Of a DNA stretch of 64,000 bases, positions 46,211 through 57,164 are shown one piece after another. The stretch is from Portulaca oleracea. Lineage: Eukaryota; Streptophyta; Magnoliopsida; Caryophyllales; Portulacaceae. Under the pieces are notes generated by a model. It saw only the letters and a program-made list of their open reading frames with translations. It ran no database searches and was not told the origin of the DNA. Location: assembly GCA_029582165.1 (NCBI GenBank), contig CM055870.1, positions 5,079,832-5,143,831 on the forward strand, read 5' to 3'. The translations under genes and the position numbers were made by a program. Every line of letters starts with the position of its first letter. The stretch's first letter is position 1.

Positions 46211-48787
46211 ATGGCATCATCTGAGGCACCTGTAGGAAGAAGAAACTCAAGCTCGAATACTCAGCTGTTAGAAGAGCTAGAAGCCCTCAGCCAGACCCTC
46301 TACCAGACCCATGTCTCCACCAACCGGCGGACCGCGTCCCTCGCCCTCTCCCGGTCCTCGAACCCGATCCCCTTGGCCGACGAAGCCGACGTGGCGCCGC
46401 AGCGGGCCGAGGAGAAACCCCGGTCCAGGAGGATGTCCATGTCGCCGTGGCGAGCCCGGCCCAAGGCCGACCCCGAGCCTGCAACCCGGGCTCGGGAGAG
46501 TGAGACCAAGTTCTTTGATGATAGACCGGCTTCCAAGGAGAAGAAGGGCATATGGAACTGGAAGCCAGTGCGGGCCCTCGCGCACATTGGGATGCAGAAG
46601 CTGAGCTGTCTGTTCTCGGTTGAGGTGGTCTCGGTCCAGGGCCTCCCGACCTCCATGAACGGGCTCCGCCTCTCGGTCTGTGTCAGAAAGAAGGAGACCA
46701 AGGACGGGGCGGTTCATACTATGCCATCCAGGGTCTCCCAGGGTGCTGCTGATTTCGAGGAGACTCTGTTTCTCAAGTGCAATGTCTACTGCTCTCAGGG
46801 TGGTGGCAGTGGGTCCCAGCAGAAGCCGAAGTTCGAGCCGAGGCCCTTCATCATCTATGTGTTCGCGGTCGAGGCTTCGGAGCTTGACTTCGGGAGGAAC
46901 ACGGTCGATTTGAGCCGTCTGATCCAGGAAGCGCTCGAGAAGAATGCAGAAGGATCGAGGATTCGACAGTGGGATATAAGCTTTGATCTTGCTGGGAAGG
47001 CAAAGGGAGGGCAACTTCAGGTGAAGTTGGCTTTCCAGATTATGGAGAAAGATGGAGGTATTGGGCTGTTCAGTCAGCTGGGAGGGTCCAAACCAAGTAA
47101 AGAAAAAACTTCCTCTGCAGTTGGTCGTAGGCAGTCAAAGTCATCATTTAGTATTCCGAGTCCTAAACTGTCTAGTCGAATGGAAGTGTGGAGCCCGTCC
47201 CAAGTGGGGACCACCCCAGATATTCAAGGCATCGAGGACCTGAACCTCGACGAGCCCGCTTCGGGCCCTTCGGTCATTGAGTCTCAAAAGTCTAAGGAAG
47301 AAGAACCCGAACCTGAAGTTGAAGAGCTTGATCTTCCTGAGTTTGAAGTGGTGGACAAGGGTGTCGAGGTCCTGCAAAGTGAAGAGACCAAGGAAGAGGA
47401 CAATAATAAGGAGAAAACTGAAGATGGGTCAGAATCGAGTGAAGTGGTAAAGGAGATAGTGCATGATCAGTACCTGACTAGATTGACCGAGCTAGATTCG
47501 ATTGCTCAGCAGATAAGAGCTCTTGAATCCATGATGAGTGACGAGGTGTTGAATCACGCTAGTGAAGAAACGGAATCGCAGAAGCTTGATGCTGATGAGG
47601 AGAACGTAACGATGGAGTTTCTTCATATGCTGGAGGATGAGGAAGCGATTGAGCCCAGACAGTCTCGGGTAAATGCACCTTCTTCTTTCAGTAAGCAGCA
47701 GCCTAAGAAAACTGCTGATGGTGAATCTAAGGTTTATGTCCCAGATCTTGGGAAGGCTTTAGGCTGTGTGATTCAAACTAAAAATGGAGGGTTTTTGGCT
47801 GCTACAAACCCCCTAAATGTTGTCATGTCAAGGAAGGACACTCCAAAGCTAGCTATGCAGATGTCGAGGCCATTAGTTCTTACTTTGGACAAATCCATCG
47901 GTGGGTTTGAGTTTTTTCAGAGGATGGCGGCTGTTGGGCTCGATGAACTCGACTCAGAAGTTCTAGCCCTGATGCCCCTGGAAGAGCTGATGGGCAAGAC
48001 TGCAGAGCAGGTAGCTTTTGAAGGGATTGCATCAGCAATCATCAGTGGTAGAAACAAAGAAGGTGCCACTTCAAGTGCAGCTCGTAGCATTGCAGTCATT
48101 AAAAAGATGGCGCACGCGATGAGCATTGGAAGGGAGGAAAGGGTAACAACAGGGATTTGGCATGTCAGTGAGGATCCGGTACCAGCTGATGAAATCCTGG
48201 CCTTCTCGATGCAGAAGATCGAGGCTATGTCTGTCGATGCTCTGAAAGTACAAGCAAATATGGCTGAAGATGATGCCCCCTTTCAAGTCTCTCCACTCAG
48301 TGGTAAGGCAAAAGATCAAAAGCAGCCTCTCGCTTCAGCCGTTCCGCTTGAGGAGTGGATTGAAAATGGCAGCACAGTTGTCAAAAACGGGGATTCAGTG
48401 TTTACACTGGTGGTGGCGATCCAGTTGCGGGACCCGGTAAGGAGGTACGAGGCAGTCGGGGGTCCCATGATAGCGTTGATTCATACCACACCTGATGACA
48501 CCAAACAAGAGAAAAATCATGAGGGTCCAAAATTTAAAGTGACTAGTTTGCATGTAGGTGGGATGAAAGCAAAAAAACGGCAAAAGAAGAACTCTTGGGA
48601 TTCTGAGAAGCAGAGGCTGACTGCTATGCAGTGGTTGATAGCATCTAACATGGGAAAGGCGGCCAAAAGGTGGAATATTCAACCCGCCTCCCAGGGGCAG
48701 GACATATTGTGGAGCATTTCATCGAGAATAGTGGCCGATATGTGGCTCAAATCGATGAGAAATCCTGATGTGAAATTCACCAAGTAG
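46211..48787 (+). CDS. PMI1: PLASTID MOVEMENT IMPAIRED 1 (PMI1), intronless
   Basis: 858 residues in one frame, close to the roughly 840 of known PMI1 proteins. The N-terminal signature SSNTQLLEELEALSQTLYQ is family-typical. An NT-C2 (EEIG1/EHBP1-type) domain lies at about 118-277 (LSCLFSVEVVSVQGLP, GLRLSVCVRKKE, FAVEASELDFG). A Glu/Lys-rich acidic stretch follows (about 350-500), then the conserved C-terminal region (DLGKALGCVIQTKNGGFLAA, GFEFFQRMAAVGLDELDSEV, HVGGMKAKK). In Arabidopsis PMI1 is needed for blue-light chloroplast relocation through chloroplast-associated actin filaments and for nuclear positioning. It is a cytosolic, membrane-associated protein. The first 250 codons are GC-rich, which produces a long antisense frame that is not a gene. 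It stands between the two inverted PPR copies but shows no damage. Confidence 0.95.
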   Translation: MASSEAPVGRRNSSSNTQLLEELEALSQTLYQTHVSTNRRTASLALSRSSNPIPLADEADVAPQRAEEKPRSRRMSMSPWRARPKADPEPATRARESETKFFDDRPASKEKKGIWNWKPVRALAHIGMQKLSCLFSVEVVSVQGLPTSMNGLRLSVCVRKKETKDGAVHTMPSRVSQGAADFEETLFLKCNVYCSQGGGSGSQQKPKFEPRPFIIYVFAVEASELDFGRNTVDLSRLIQEALEKNAEGSRIRQWDISFDLAGKAKGGQLQVKLAFQIMEKDGGIGLFSQLGGSKPSKEKTSSAVGRRQSKSSFSIPSPKLSSRMEVWSPSQVGTTPDIQGIEDLNLDEPASGPSVIESQKSKEEEPEPEVEELDLPEFEVVDKGVEVLQSEETKEEDNNKEKTEDGSESSEVVKEIVHDQYLTRLTELDSIAQQIRALESMMSDEVLNHASEETESQKLDADEENVTMEFLHMLEDEEAIEPRQSRVNAPSSFSKQQPKKTADGESKVYVPDLGKALGCVIQTKNGGFLAATNPLNVVMSRKDTPKLAMQMSRPLVLTLDKSIGGFEFFQRMAAVGLDELDSEVLALMPLEELMGKTAEQVAFEGIASAIISGRNKEGATSSAARSIAVIKKMAHAMSIGREERVTTGIWHVSEDPVPADEILAFSMQKIEAMSVDALKVQANMAEDDAPFQVSPLSGKAKDQKQPLASAVPLEEWIENGSTVVKNGDSVFTLVVAIQLRDPVRRYEAVGGPMIALIHTTPDDTKQEKNHEGPKFKVTSLHVGGMKAKKRQKKNSWDSEKQRLTAMQWLIASNMGKAAKRWNIQPASQGQDILWSISSRIVADMWLKSMRNPDVKFTK

Positions 48788-49610
48788 GAATAGCTTATTC
48801 TTACCTTGTATGTACAACTCCTAGTGAGCCTGTTGATTCTTTAAAGCGAACAGTAGCAATCTTGTAAGTTGTATCCTGGACATCTCACATTCAACTACAG
48901 TTCATCAGCTTATGAGTTATGAGTTATGACCTTGAAAGCAATCTTGTATGATAAATAATAAATAATCTAAGCTGATAAACTTATTTCATTGCATCTCTCA
49001 TCGATTTCGTAATCAAATAGTAGCCCCAAATTCATTCTGCAGCAATTCTCCTTATGAAGCAAATATATAGGCATCCAACGCACCATTTCCACATCATTCG
49101 ACATGTTGAACTATAAAAGTACCAATGGATATTAGACAGAGGCGGTTGCTTATTCAGCTATTTCGATGTTGGTCATATTTGAAATTCTTAAGTAATCAGC
49201 AATATTTTATATAATAGACTCTATAAGCCGCCAACCAATCCAACTCATCCACCCCACCCCCCCTTTCGCAGTACCAAACAAACACACATTTCACAAGGTA
49301 CACAGAAAGAAAGAAGGAACAAGGAAAGAGAGATGGAACTGAGTGACAGAAACGAAGATAGCTGAGAAGCTACCAAGCACAAGGACCGTAATCACCACTA
49401 AAAGATGTAAACAACACTACCTGGTATTTCCTACTCCATGAGTGTGATTCCCAATAAGGTGGAAAATATTTAATCTGACTCTTGAGGAAACTTGCTAGAT
49501 TAGCTTGCGTGCTTTGCTTCCTTGCCTGAAAATAACAGGGAAATACTACTGAAGCAACAAAGTAAATCAAGTAAATTCCAGAGATAGGGTTCACTAGTGT
49601 CCACTAAGCC
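48788..49610. other. PMI1 3' UTR and short spacer
   Basis: The first 200 bases are probably PMI1 3' UTR (AATAATAAATAATC near 48955 may serve for polyadenylation). No gene or known repeat was recognised in the rest. Confidence 0.4.
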
Positions 49611-49628
49611 AAATGCATTTCACATTTT

Positions 49629-49856
49629 CTAGGATACAGAAAAATATATATTCTCATCGCTCTTAATGTCTTCCATTTTCCATATGTTCTGCAGCATTTT
49701 CAGAACATCAACTATTTGTGGGTGATCACAGCAACCAGCGGTAAACACATTCACCCTATCATGAACCTCTATCCAACTACATCCAGGATTCTTTTCAATT
49801 TGTTTTTCTTTCATCATCCTCCTGACATGAGTGATAAACTCCTGATCTGTTTTCAT
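49629..49856 (-). pseudogene. Detached E/E+ tail of the second PPR copy
   Basis: Corresponds to the last roughly 65 residues of the intact PPR (THVRRMMKEKQIEKNPGCSW to ENIYFSVS). It is out of frame with the preceding PPR frame because of a 47-bp deletion. It would be read only after a frameshift, so it is annotated as a broken portion of the gene. Confidence 0.8.
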
Positions 49857-52050
49857 CCATTTCCAGCAACTTTCTTGCAGCGAAGTCTGCTAGATTTGTC
49901 TTTCCATAAACCCGACAAGCTGTGAGAATAGCTCCCCAAATATCAGCAGCTGCTCCAAAAGGCATCTCATCTATGAAAATCAACGCTTGCTCAATAAGAC
50001 CACCTCGGGCAAACAAGTCCACTATGCATGCATAATGCTCATATGTGGGGCAGACACCGTGATCATGTTTCATGAAGTTGAAGTAATGGCACGCTTCCTC
50101 TACAAGCCCTGCATGGCTGCAGCCAACCAGAAGCGACAAATACGTGACCTCATCTGGTGCATGATTCTGCATTAACATGCTCCTGAACATCTCAATGGCT
50201 TTCATCCCTTGACCATTCCGAGCATATCCACCCATCATTGAATTCCATGATATCACATTTTTCACAGTAATGGAATTGAAAACTTTCTCTGCCTCTATAA
50301 TTAGTCCACATTTGGAAAACATAGAAATCGCACCGTTTGCAACCGAAATCCATAAAGCAAACCCAGACTTTTCAGCTTCAGCCATATTTTGATTGCCCAA
50401 CTTTAACAATGCAGAATCTGCACAAGCACTGATTGCAGTTGTATAAGTAATTGAATCAGGCTTAATCCCATCTCTTTTCATTAGAATGTACAACTTCAAG
50501 CCCTCTTCCCATAGTCCATTTTGTCTATATCCTGCCATCATGGAGTTCCAAGTGACAACATTTCGCTCAGGCGTTTTCTCAAAGAACTGACGTGCATTTT
50601 CAATATCATTGCTGAGAGAGAATGCGGTGATCATAGAGGTCCATGATATTACATCTTTGATGGGCATCAAATTAAATTCAATTTCTGCATTCCGAAGAAT
50701 GCCCACCTTTGCATACATCTTAATGAGTGAATTCCCCACTGGTACCGAGGAATCAATCCCAGTTTTGATAGTGTATCCATGGAGCTGCATCCCCAAAATA
50801 CTGTCCTCGTGAGACGTACACACACCAAGGACAGTTGCAATAGTAAATGAATCAAGCAACATCGGAACCTTTCTCATTTGGTTAAACAGATTCAAACCCT
50901 CCTTTCTACAACCAGCCTGAGCATAGCCTGCAATTAAAGAGGTCCATGCAACTACATTTTTCTCTTTCAGGCAATCAAACACACACCTGGCTGATTCCAA
51001 GCATCCCGTTTTAGCATACATGTTGATCAATGCACTGCCTGTGAAAGCATCAGGTCCACATTCCATTCTAAATATCCTTGCATGCAAGTGTCTGCCCCAA
51101 TCTAGATAACACAAGCTTGCACATGCACCAATAACACAAGCATATGTCATAGAATTTGGTAAGAAGCCTTGAATCCACATCTCAACAAACATATTAAGAG
51201 TTTGAACCCCACACCCATGTTGACACAATAAGGAAACAATAGTATTCCATGTAACATCATCACGTTCAGGCATCCGATAGAATAAATCAAGAGCGCCTTT
51301 AACACCGGACAACATTGAGTAACCATACATCATACTATTCCAACAAAACAAATTAGGGTTCGACATCAAACGAAAGACTTGCTCAGCATAACCAACAGCG
51401 CCACACTTAATATACATATCAAGAGTAGAAGCACTAACCGAAGAACAAGCAGAAATCCTGTATCTCTCTGACAAACCATGCAACTGCATTGCCAATCTAA
51501 GACAACCAAGCCTACCACAAGCCTTCATCACACCAGAAAAGGATGAATGAACAGGAGAAACACTGCAATCTTGCAACAACAAAACAAACATCCTCACACT
51601 GTCTCCAACTCTTCCACAATTGAAATAAGCAGACATCATAACATTCCATGAAACCACATCTCTCTCAGGCATTTTATCAAACAGTTCTTCTGCATGACCA
51701 ATATGCCCAGAATTCGCCAACCCATTGATCATTGTATTCCAGCTGAAAACATTCGGTGATTCGTTTTCTGAGAAAGCCTGACAAGCATCATCTACCAAAT
51801 TGCAGCTCAAGTACATGTGTAACAGATGATTTTGGAGAATAACTGAAGAACCTATCCCAGTCAAAATGAGCAGAGCATGAAGTTTGCGAGCAATATGTAC
51901 AGAAGCTAGAGATGTACAAACTTTCATTTCCTTGCAAAATTCCTCGGATTTGTCCATGTAAGAACATTGCACAGAAGATAGATTTTGCGAACGAAATCGT
52001 ACCAAGGAGAGCCCTAAGTTGCCTGGACGCCATAAGAGCTTCACTATCAT
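49795..52050 (-). CDS. Second PPR copy, inverted, truncated by a frameshift near the C-terminus
   Basis: A 751-residue frame, more than 90% identical to residues 1-740 of the PPR protein at 42856-45333. All PPR units are open. After LLEMDENRSGVYH the frame shifts and stops within about 15 residues, since 47 bp present in the intact copy are missing (at 49843-49850). The rest of the E/E+ tail is therefore lost. A 6-bp gap near the N-terminus also removes two residues (HIAPFARK becomes HIARK). Homology with the other copy extends about 25 bp past the stop codon and about 20 bp upstream of the ATG. E/E+ tails recruit editing factors, so this copy is probably non-functional in editing. It could still be expressed. 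Confidence 0.85.
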   Translation of the reverse strand: MIVKLLWRPGNLGLSLVRFRSQNLSSVQCSYMDKSEEFCKEMKVCTSLASVHIARKLHALLILTGIGSSVILQNHLLHMYLSCNLVDDACQAFSENESPNVFSWNTMINGLANSGHIGHAEELFDKMPERDVVSWNVMMSAYFNCGRVGDSVRMFVLLLQDCSVSPVHSSFSGVMKACGRLGCLRLAMQLHGLSERYRISACSSVSASTLDMYIKCGAVGYAEQVFRLMSNPNLFCWNSMMYGYSMLSGVKGALDLFYRMPERDDVTWNTIVSLLCQHGCGVQTLNMFVEMWIQGFLPNSMTYACVIGACASLCYLDWGRHLHARIFRMECGPDAFTGSALINMYAKTGCLESARCVFDCLKEKNVVAWTSLIAGYAQAGCRKEGLNLFNQMRKVPMLLDSFTIATVLGVCTSHEDSILGMQLHGYTIKTGIDSSVPVGNSLIKMYAKVGILRNAEIEFNLMPIKDVISWTSMITAFSLSNDIENARQFFEKTPERNVVTWNSMMAGYRQNGLWEEGLKLYILMKRDGIKPDSITYTTAISACADSALLKLGNQNMAEAEKSGFALWISVANGAISMFSKCGLIIEAEKVFNSITVKNVISWNSMMGGYARNGQGMKAIEMFRSMLMQNHAPDEVTYLSLLVGCSHAGLVEEACHYFNFMKHDHGVCPTYEHYACIVDLFARGGLIEQALIFIDEMPFGAAADIWGAILTACRVYGKTNLADFAARKLLEMDENRSGVYHSCQEDDERKTN

Positions 52051-52059
52051 TCAAATGTG

Positions 52060-53550
52060 ATGGATTTTAAACCCTAGCTTGCAAATTCAGCCCCAATTGC
52101 TTCAAATTTGTGCAAAATTGTCGCATAAAAACCGAACATCATTTGAATTTACCAAATGAGCAATGAAGAAGTAAAATATCATTGAATATTTAGAGCAGAG
52201 ACAGAGGTTCTGACACATTAAGAGTTCAAATGATTGAATGCAACAGGCTTTTTTGTGCATGATCATCTGGGTAGACTAGGTAAATGTGGGAAAAGAGTGT
52301 TGACAAATGTAAGGGGTAAAAAACAGTTCAGTAAAAATTAAGTTTTGATAATTTTTGGCAAATTTACATTACTATATCAAAACTATTTTTTTTATTTTTT
52401 AACTTTGGAAATTTTTAGTAAATTTTGATAAATTTAGGTGAACTAATAAATTTTGATAAAATTAAATTACCTATGAATTTGAGAGACCCCTAGTGAGTTT
52501 TAACAAGTTTTGCTAAAAGTTTGATAAATTGTTACGAAATCTAATCTAGTTTGGTCATAAATTGATGAGCCAAGGATATCCAATGATGATTGTCAACTTG
52601 TCTCAGAGGATGAAAATGTAGCCAAGAGTAGATTCTCTCATGAAACACAAGTTGTACGTACCGGTGCAAAATCGATGAGTCAGGCGACTATAGTTACAAA
52701 AACATTTAGGTTCAAGAAAGAATTTGCATGCATCCAACCACATATTTAAGAAGATGCAAGGTGCGAACATTGCAACAACATATGGCAGCTCCCCACACAA
52801 GTCGGATGACTAGGCCAAAAAGTGTGGAGCACGGACCATTGGTCATTGAGAGCAGTAGCACCGCGCCACACTGGGAGTGGAATTCTGACAGAATTCCTTG
52901 GATTCTTCTGCACTTAACATTTTTGGGGTGAAATTTCATTCAGGAACTCTGCATAGTTCCACCACAAAGATCCGTTTATTATTTTTTTATTCAATTTTAA
53001 GTTTTTTAAAAAAAGAAAAGATTACAATATTGCTTTTATCTATTAAATAAAAGATAAAGGGGACCCTACATTGAATATTATAAAGTAAAAGGATGGAATG
53101 AGTTCTTATGATTATAGATAGGATGAAATAAAGTTCCAAAGAGTATGAATTTTATATGATGTGGAAGGGTGGTCCCCCACCAAAATTCCAAAAATTTGGA
53201 ATGAGCATTGCACATGCTTTGAGGATCGCTTGCTCTTCTTTTCTTGTTTTGTATCATTTGAAATTAGTTTATTGTTCGTTTGTTTTGCCGACATCTTTAG
53301 TTAAAAAAAAGAGACAATAATTAATACTTAGACAAATTATTGTAAAATCTATTTAACTAAGGAAGCAGAAGAAGCTGACAATACAAGGTCGAAGACGCTT
53401 ACGGTTTTACAAAACATACTTGTAGAACCACCAAGGACATCTTTCTATGTTCCAGGTTTATGTCAACGGCAGAATTCTTTATTAGTTTGAATGATCACCC
53501 TTAAATTTTAAAAATATATATAATTTTAATACAATTTGAGATAAATATTA
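52060..53550. other. Gene-free AT-rich DNA
   Basis: Runs of TTTTGATAAATT around 52340-52560 are internally repetitive. Short frames at 52600-52940 on both strands have no family features. No element could be named. Confidence 0.4.
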
Positions 53551-53552
53551 TA

Positions 53553-53768
53553 CTACCTCCGTCTCAAAATGTTTGTCATCTGACTAAATTTTGATCATTG
53601 ATTACTTACAAATTATAATGAGTTGCGATACGAAATTACCGACATTAGAAAGATACATTAGTAAAAATTACAATAACATTAATTTCATACTGTAACTCAT
53701 CGTAATTTGTAAATGATTAACGATCAAAATTTAGTCAAATGACGAACATTTTGAGACAAAGATAATAT
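53553..53768. mobile_element. Short inverted-repeat MITE (second copy of family)
   Basis: Starts CTACCTCCGTCTCAAAATG and ends with the inverted partner CATTTTGAGACAAAG. The inner arms share TGACTAAATTTTGATC and CAAATTATAATGAGTTGC with mirrored copies. Same family as 35359-35571 and 56109-56321. Confidence 0.7.
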
Positions 53769-54215
53769 ATAATATCTTATCAAATAAATATGATAATAAA
53801 TCAGTCACCCAATAGACGTTCGCCACCCGTCCTATGGACCATATTGATATGAGTTCTTGTATGCTAATGTTATACTCATAGGTGGGGAGAGTGACTATAG
53901 GGAGGGATCATTGATCCAATCAAGCATACCCATGATTCCCTTCCCACCATGCAATATAACATCATCCACATGCATTTGGACCACCAAATTAGTACCGTTT
54001 GAGTTAGGCTTGCTAATAGCCTAAAAGCATCCCTTTACTGATGGTACTTTCATTTCCTTTTCTCTACCTAGTGACTAGTGAGCCCGCACCAAGCAACTTT
54101 GGGGAGCATCATGCTTGGTGTTACCAATCCATTAGATTCATCACTTTAAAATTGTAATTATATATTATTCTATAAACCTCACTTTTAACATTTCTATTTG
54201 CCATATTAGACTAAT

Positions 54216-54457
54216 ATGTCCTTAGGCATAGTCATATATAATATAGAAATCACACTTGGAAAGGATGGACAATTAGTTAGAGCAATAGGTGTTGTAGCAA
54301 AATTAATTGCAAAAGAGGGGAAATCGGCCACAATTAAAATTACCTTTTGGGGAGGTCCGTTTGATATCCAAAAACTGCTCAGCAACAGTCAGGCAAGCGG
54401 GGAATGTTGGAGTTAACTATAAAAGTTTGGGTAGAGTCAGATCTAAGCGTTGGCTAT
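54216..54457 (+). pseudogene. rpl2: Plastid rpl2 fragment in the nucleus (NUPT)
   Basis: The first frame reads [17 protein letters not shown] and [16 protein letters not shown] shifted frame continues [13 protein letters not shown] and [12 protein letters not shown], ending SKRWL. This is the middle of plastid ribosomal protein L2 with several substitutions and at least one frameshift. It has no ends of a functional gene and stops being recognisable at CGTTGGCTA. The divergence points to an old plastid DNA transfer. Confidence 0.88.
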
Positions 54458-54541
54458 ACCGTGAAGGTGGGAGGATGAAAATTTTATTTGAACAGTCTGA
54501 CTATTTGTCTGTCTGCTAATTTATATTTACACAGAAATTTA

Positions 54542-54569
54542 TTCTTTTGTCATTGAATACAATATACCC

Positions 54570-54606
<37 letters not shown>
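54542..54606. repeat. (TA)n/(GT)n microsatellite
   Basis: An alternating TATATATA run passes into about a dozen GT units and then GCGCGC at 54565-54610. A similar but shorter tract occurs at 59575-59600. Confidence 0.7.
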
Positions 54607-54613
<7 letters not shown>

Positions 54614-54660
54614 ATTAAGAAATAGAAGTTAGGGTAAGAATTGAAAAACTATCACTCATA

Positions 54661-55110
54661 GTTAGGGGTGAGCAACGGGTCAGATCCCCATGAAGCTGAA
54701 AAGGTTGGGTCATGTAAAATAGGGGTTAACAAAGGGTTGGGTCATTAAAGAGTAGATCATTAATGGGCCAACCCGCTTAATAATGTTAAAGGGTTAGTGA
54801 ATGGGCCGAATCGAGTAAGTCTATCAATAACTCAAAATAAATAATTTTTTTATTCTTTTAAATCCAAACTTACTTAAATATCTTATTAATATTTCACATT
54901 AAATAATAATTAGCATAACTACTTGTTTCGGTACAAATACACTCATTTTAACTTTAGGGTCAAATGGGTCGCGACCATGAACCGACCCATATTTCCTTAG
55001 AAAGCTCCGACTTGGCCCACAATTATAATAGATCAGCCATGACCCGACACGACCCTACTAACTAATGGGTCAACCATGACCTGACTCTGACGCCAGTTAC
55101 ACACCCCTAC
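54661..55110. mobile_element. hAT-like inverted-repeat element
   Basis: The ends are TTAGGGGTGAGCAACGGGTC and, inverted, TAGGGGTGTGTAACTGGCG. The body is full of GGGTC/GACCC words. It is flanked by ACTCATAG on the left and ACTCATAA on the right, a nearly perfect 8-bp repeat as in hAT insertions. No gene inside. Confidence 0.5.
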
Positions 55111-56108
55111 TCATAATCCTTAAATGATAGATGAACGGTTAAGATTTAGTCGACGTCATTTAATTACCATATATTATATTAAAATCATGGAGTTGAAATA
55201 GACTCATGAAAATAGTAGTTGTAGAGTTGTGGCGTTATATGCGCATGCAGCATAGCATTATCTAAATAGAGATCAGACTCACATCCATGATGGATCTTAC
55301 TAAGCATAGAAAGTACTAGTCAATTTATATTTTATACCATAAGCGAGTGGGACACATTATTATATTTATTTATTAATTTAATTACATTGGACTGATCGAC
55401 TCAACCTAAAATCCACAAATGACATATATGTTGCACGTAATAACAACATTCTTTTCCATTATAAAAAATATGTTAGTTGTACACTTGTGCTGCATGTATA
55501 TGGATTATGAAATTATCTAATAATTATTCCCTTGAGATTTGAATGTGTACGTACGTGTTCCCGACTACCTGCTCATCTTCATCTCGAACAAGTGAAACAC
55601 TTCTAGATTATTATTTTTTTTCTTTTGGTTCTTCCTACTACAATTCTTCCACAAATTGGCCTTCTTTTCGATATATATTCAGTGTATGCTAAAATGTGTT
55701 TCTCAAACAAAACAAAATTTTAGAATCTAAATTTCTTCTTTTAATTTGAATTAACATTTAATCATGATATCCAATCTTTTTATCTTTTTAAAGTTTTTTT
55801 TTTAATTTTTTGAAAGTTAACTACATTATTTAAGGTCCAGAAGATCCTTCTATCAAGGGTTCTTCATACATAGTCCACAGAAAGTATGTACATATGCAAA
55901 TTCAATAGTAAAATAGGAGAGAAAAGTTATGTAAGTAAATAAATATTGTGAGTAGTTTATCATTATGAATAACATAAAAAAATTAGGATAAATTGAGTAA
56001 AAATAAGTTGAAGAACATGCACGAATCATCATAGTAGCTAGGGGAAAGAAAATTATTGGCTCCAAAAATATATTTCTACCTCTATATGTATAAACTCTTA
56101 ATATATTA
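55111..56108. other. Gene-free AT-rich DNA
   Basis: No coding region, RNA gene or named repeat was recognised. Confidence 0.4.
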
Positions 56109-56321
56109 CTCTCTCCGTTTCATATTAATTGACACTTTGACTAAATTTTGACCCTTAATTACTCACAAATTACAATGGGTTACAATATAAAGTTATTATC
56201 ATTAGAAAGATATTTTACTAAAAACCACAATGGAGGTAATTTCATATTGTAACTCATTGTAATTTATAAATAATTAACAGTTAAAATTTAGTCAAAATAT
56301 CAATTAATATGGAACGAATCG
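56109..56321. mobile_element. Stowaway-ended MITE (third copy of family)
   Basis: The ends CTCTCCGTTTCATATTAATT and the inverted ATTAATATGGAACGAATC look like Stowaway termini. The interior (TGACTAAATTTTGACC, CAAATTACAATGGGTTAC) is the inner sequence of the copies at 35359 and 53553. Confidence 0.7.
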
Positions 56322-56921
56322 ATAATATTCTCATAAAAATTTTACAAGCTCTAGAAATTAAGGGTGAAAAGGAACTTGAGACAAATTAAAAGAAATTCCC
56401 AACAGAATATGACACAGCAACTGAACCGGCCTACATGTAATTATAATTCATAGACAAGGATAGCATCAGCAATCACTTTATTGTATTTAATTGGTCAAGC
56501 ATGACTTTGTTTCGTAATAATATGTATTTTGGCAATATACACTCACCCTTACGTGTATTTTATTTTAGGACCACCCTAATTATTAGAAAAAACTAAATCA
56601 TGTCAATTCAACACCTTAACTATTGAATGCTCGAAGAAGAGAGACACTCCCCAATTATTATTTTTTGTTATCACTGCACAGGATTGGTGTCATTGAGTTC
56701 GTAATAAAAATATTATAAAAAATATGATATTATTTTTTTTAATAAAAAGCTTATGTAAAAAATGATTAATTAAAAAGGAATTTCAAAAAGTACTAATGAT
56801 GTCAGATAAAAAAATCGAAAGTAATATGAGAGGATGAAAATTTGAAGCTCGTTCCATACCACTAGTCATTGCCAAGTAGATCACACATAGCATGGGAGAA
56901 AAGGTCCCTATGTTAATCTTA

Positions 56922-57164
56922 GGCGCTGTTTTTTTCTGCGGTTGGTAAATTGCGGTGTCACAGCCTACCGCAGTTTGACACGACCCATTACAAAATACCA
57001 TTCTACCACAATTTACCACAATCCACTACAAATTACTTTTTCACAATTACCAATACAATATTTATATATATACAAAAAACCCACCACAACATACCAATAA
57101 CCCGTCACAATTACACCACACTATACCGCGTCATACCGCAGAATACCGCATAAAAGAACAGGGC
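56922..57164. mobile_element. Tourist-like MITE
   Basis: Flanked by TTA on the left and TTTA on the right. The ends are GGCGCTGTTTTTTTCTGCGG and, inverted, GCCCTGTTCTTTTATGCGG. It is closely related to 9749-9994 and 2632-2903. The interior is ACCACAA-rich. Confidence 0.65.

Noticed and set aside
46277..47014. Long minus-strand open frame (245 codons) opposite PMI1
   Set aside because: It lies entirely within the GC-rich first third of the PMI1 coding sequence, its proline/glycine/arginine composition is what the antisense of such sequence gives, and it shows no family motif.
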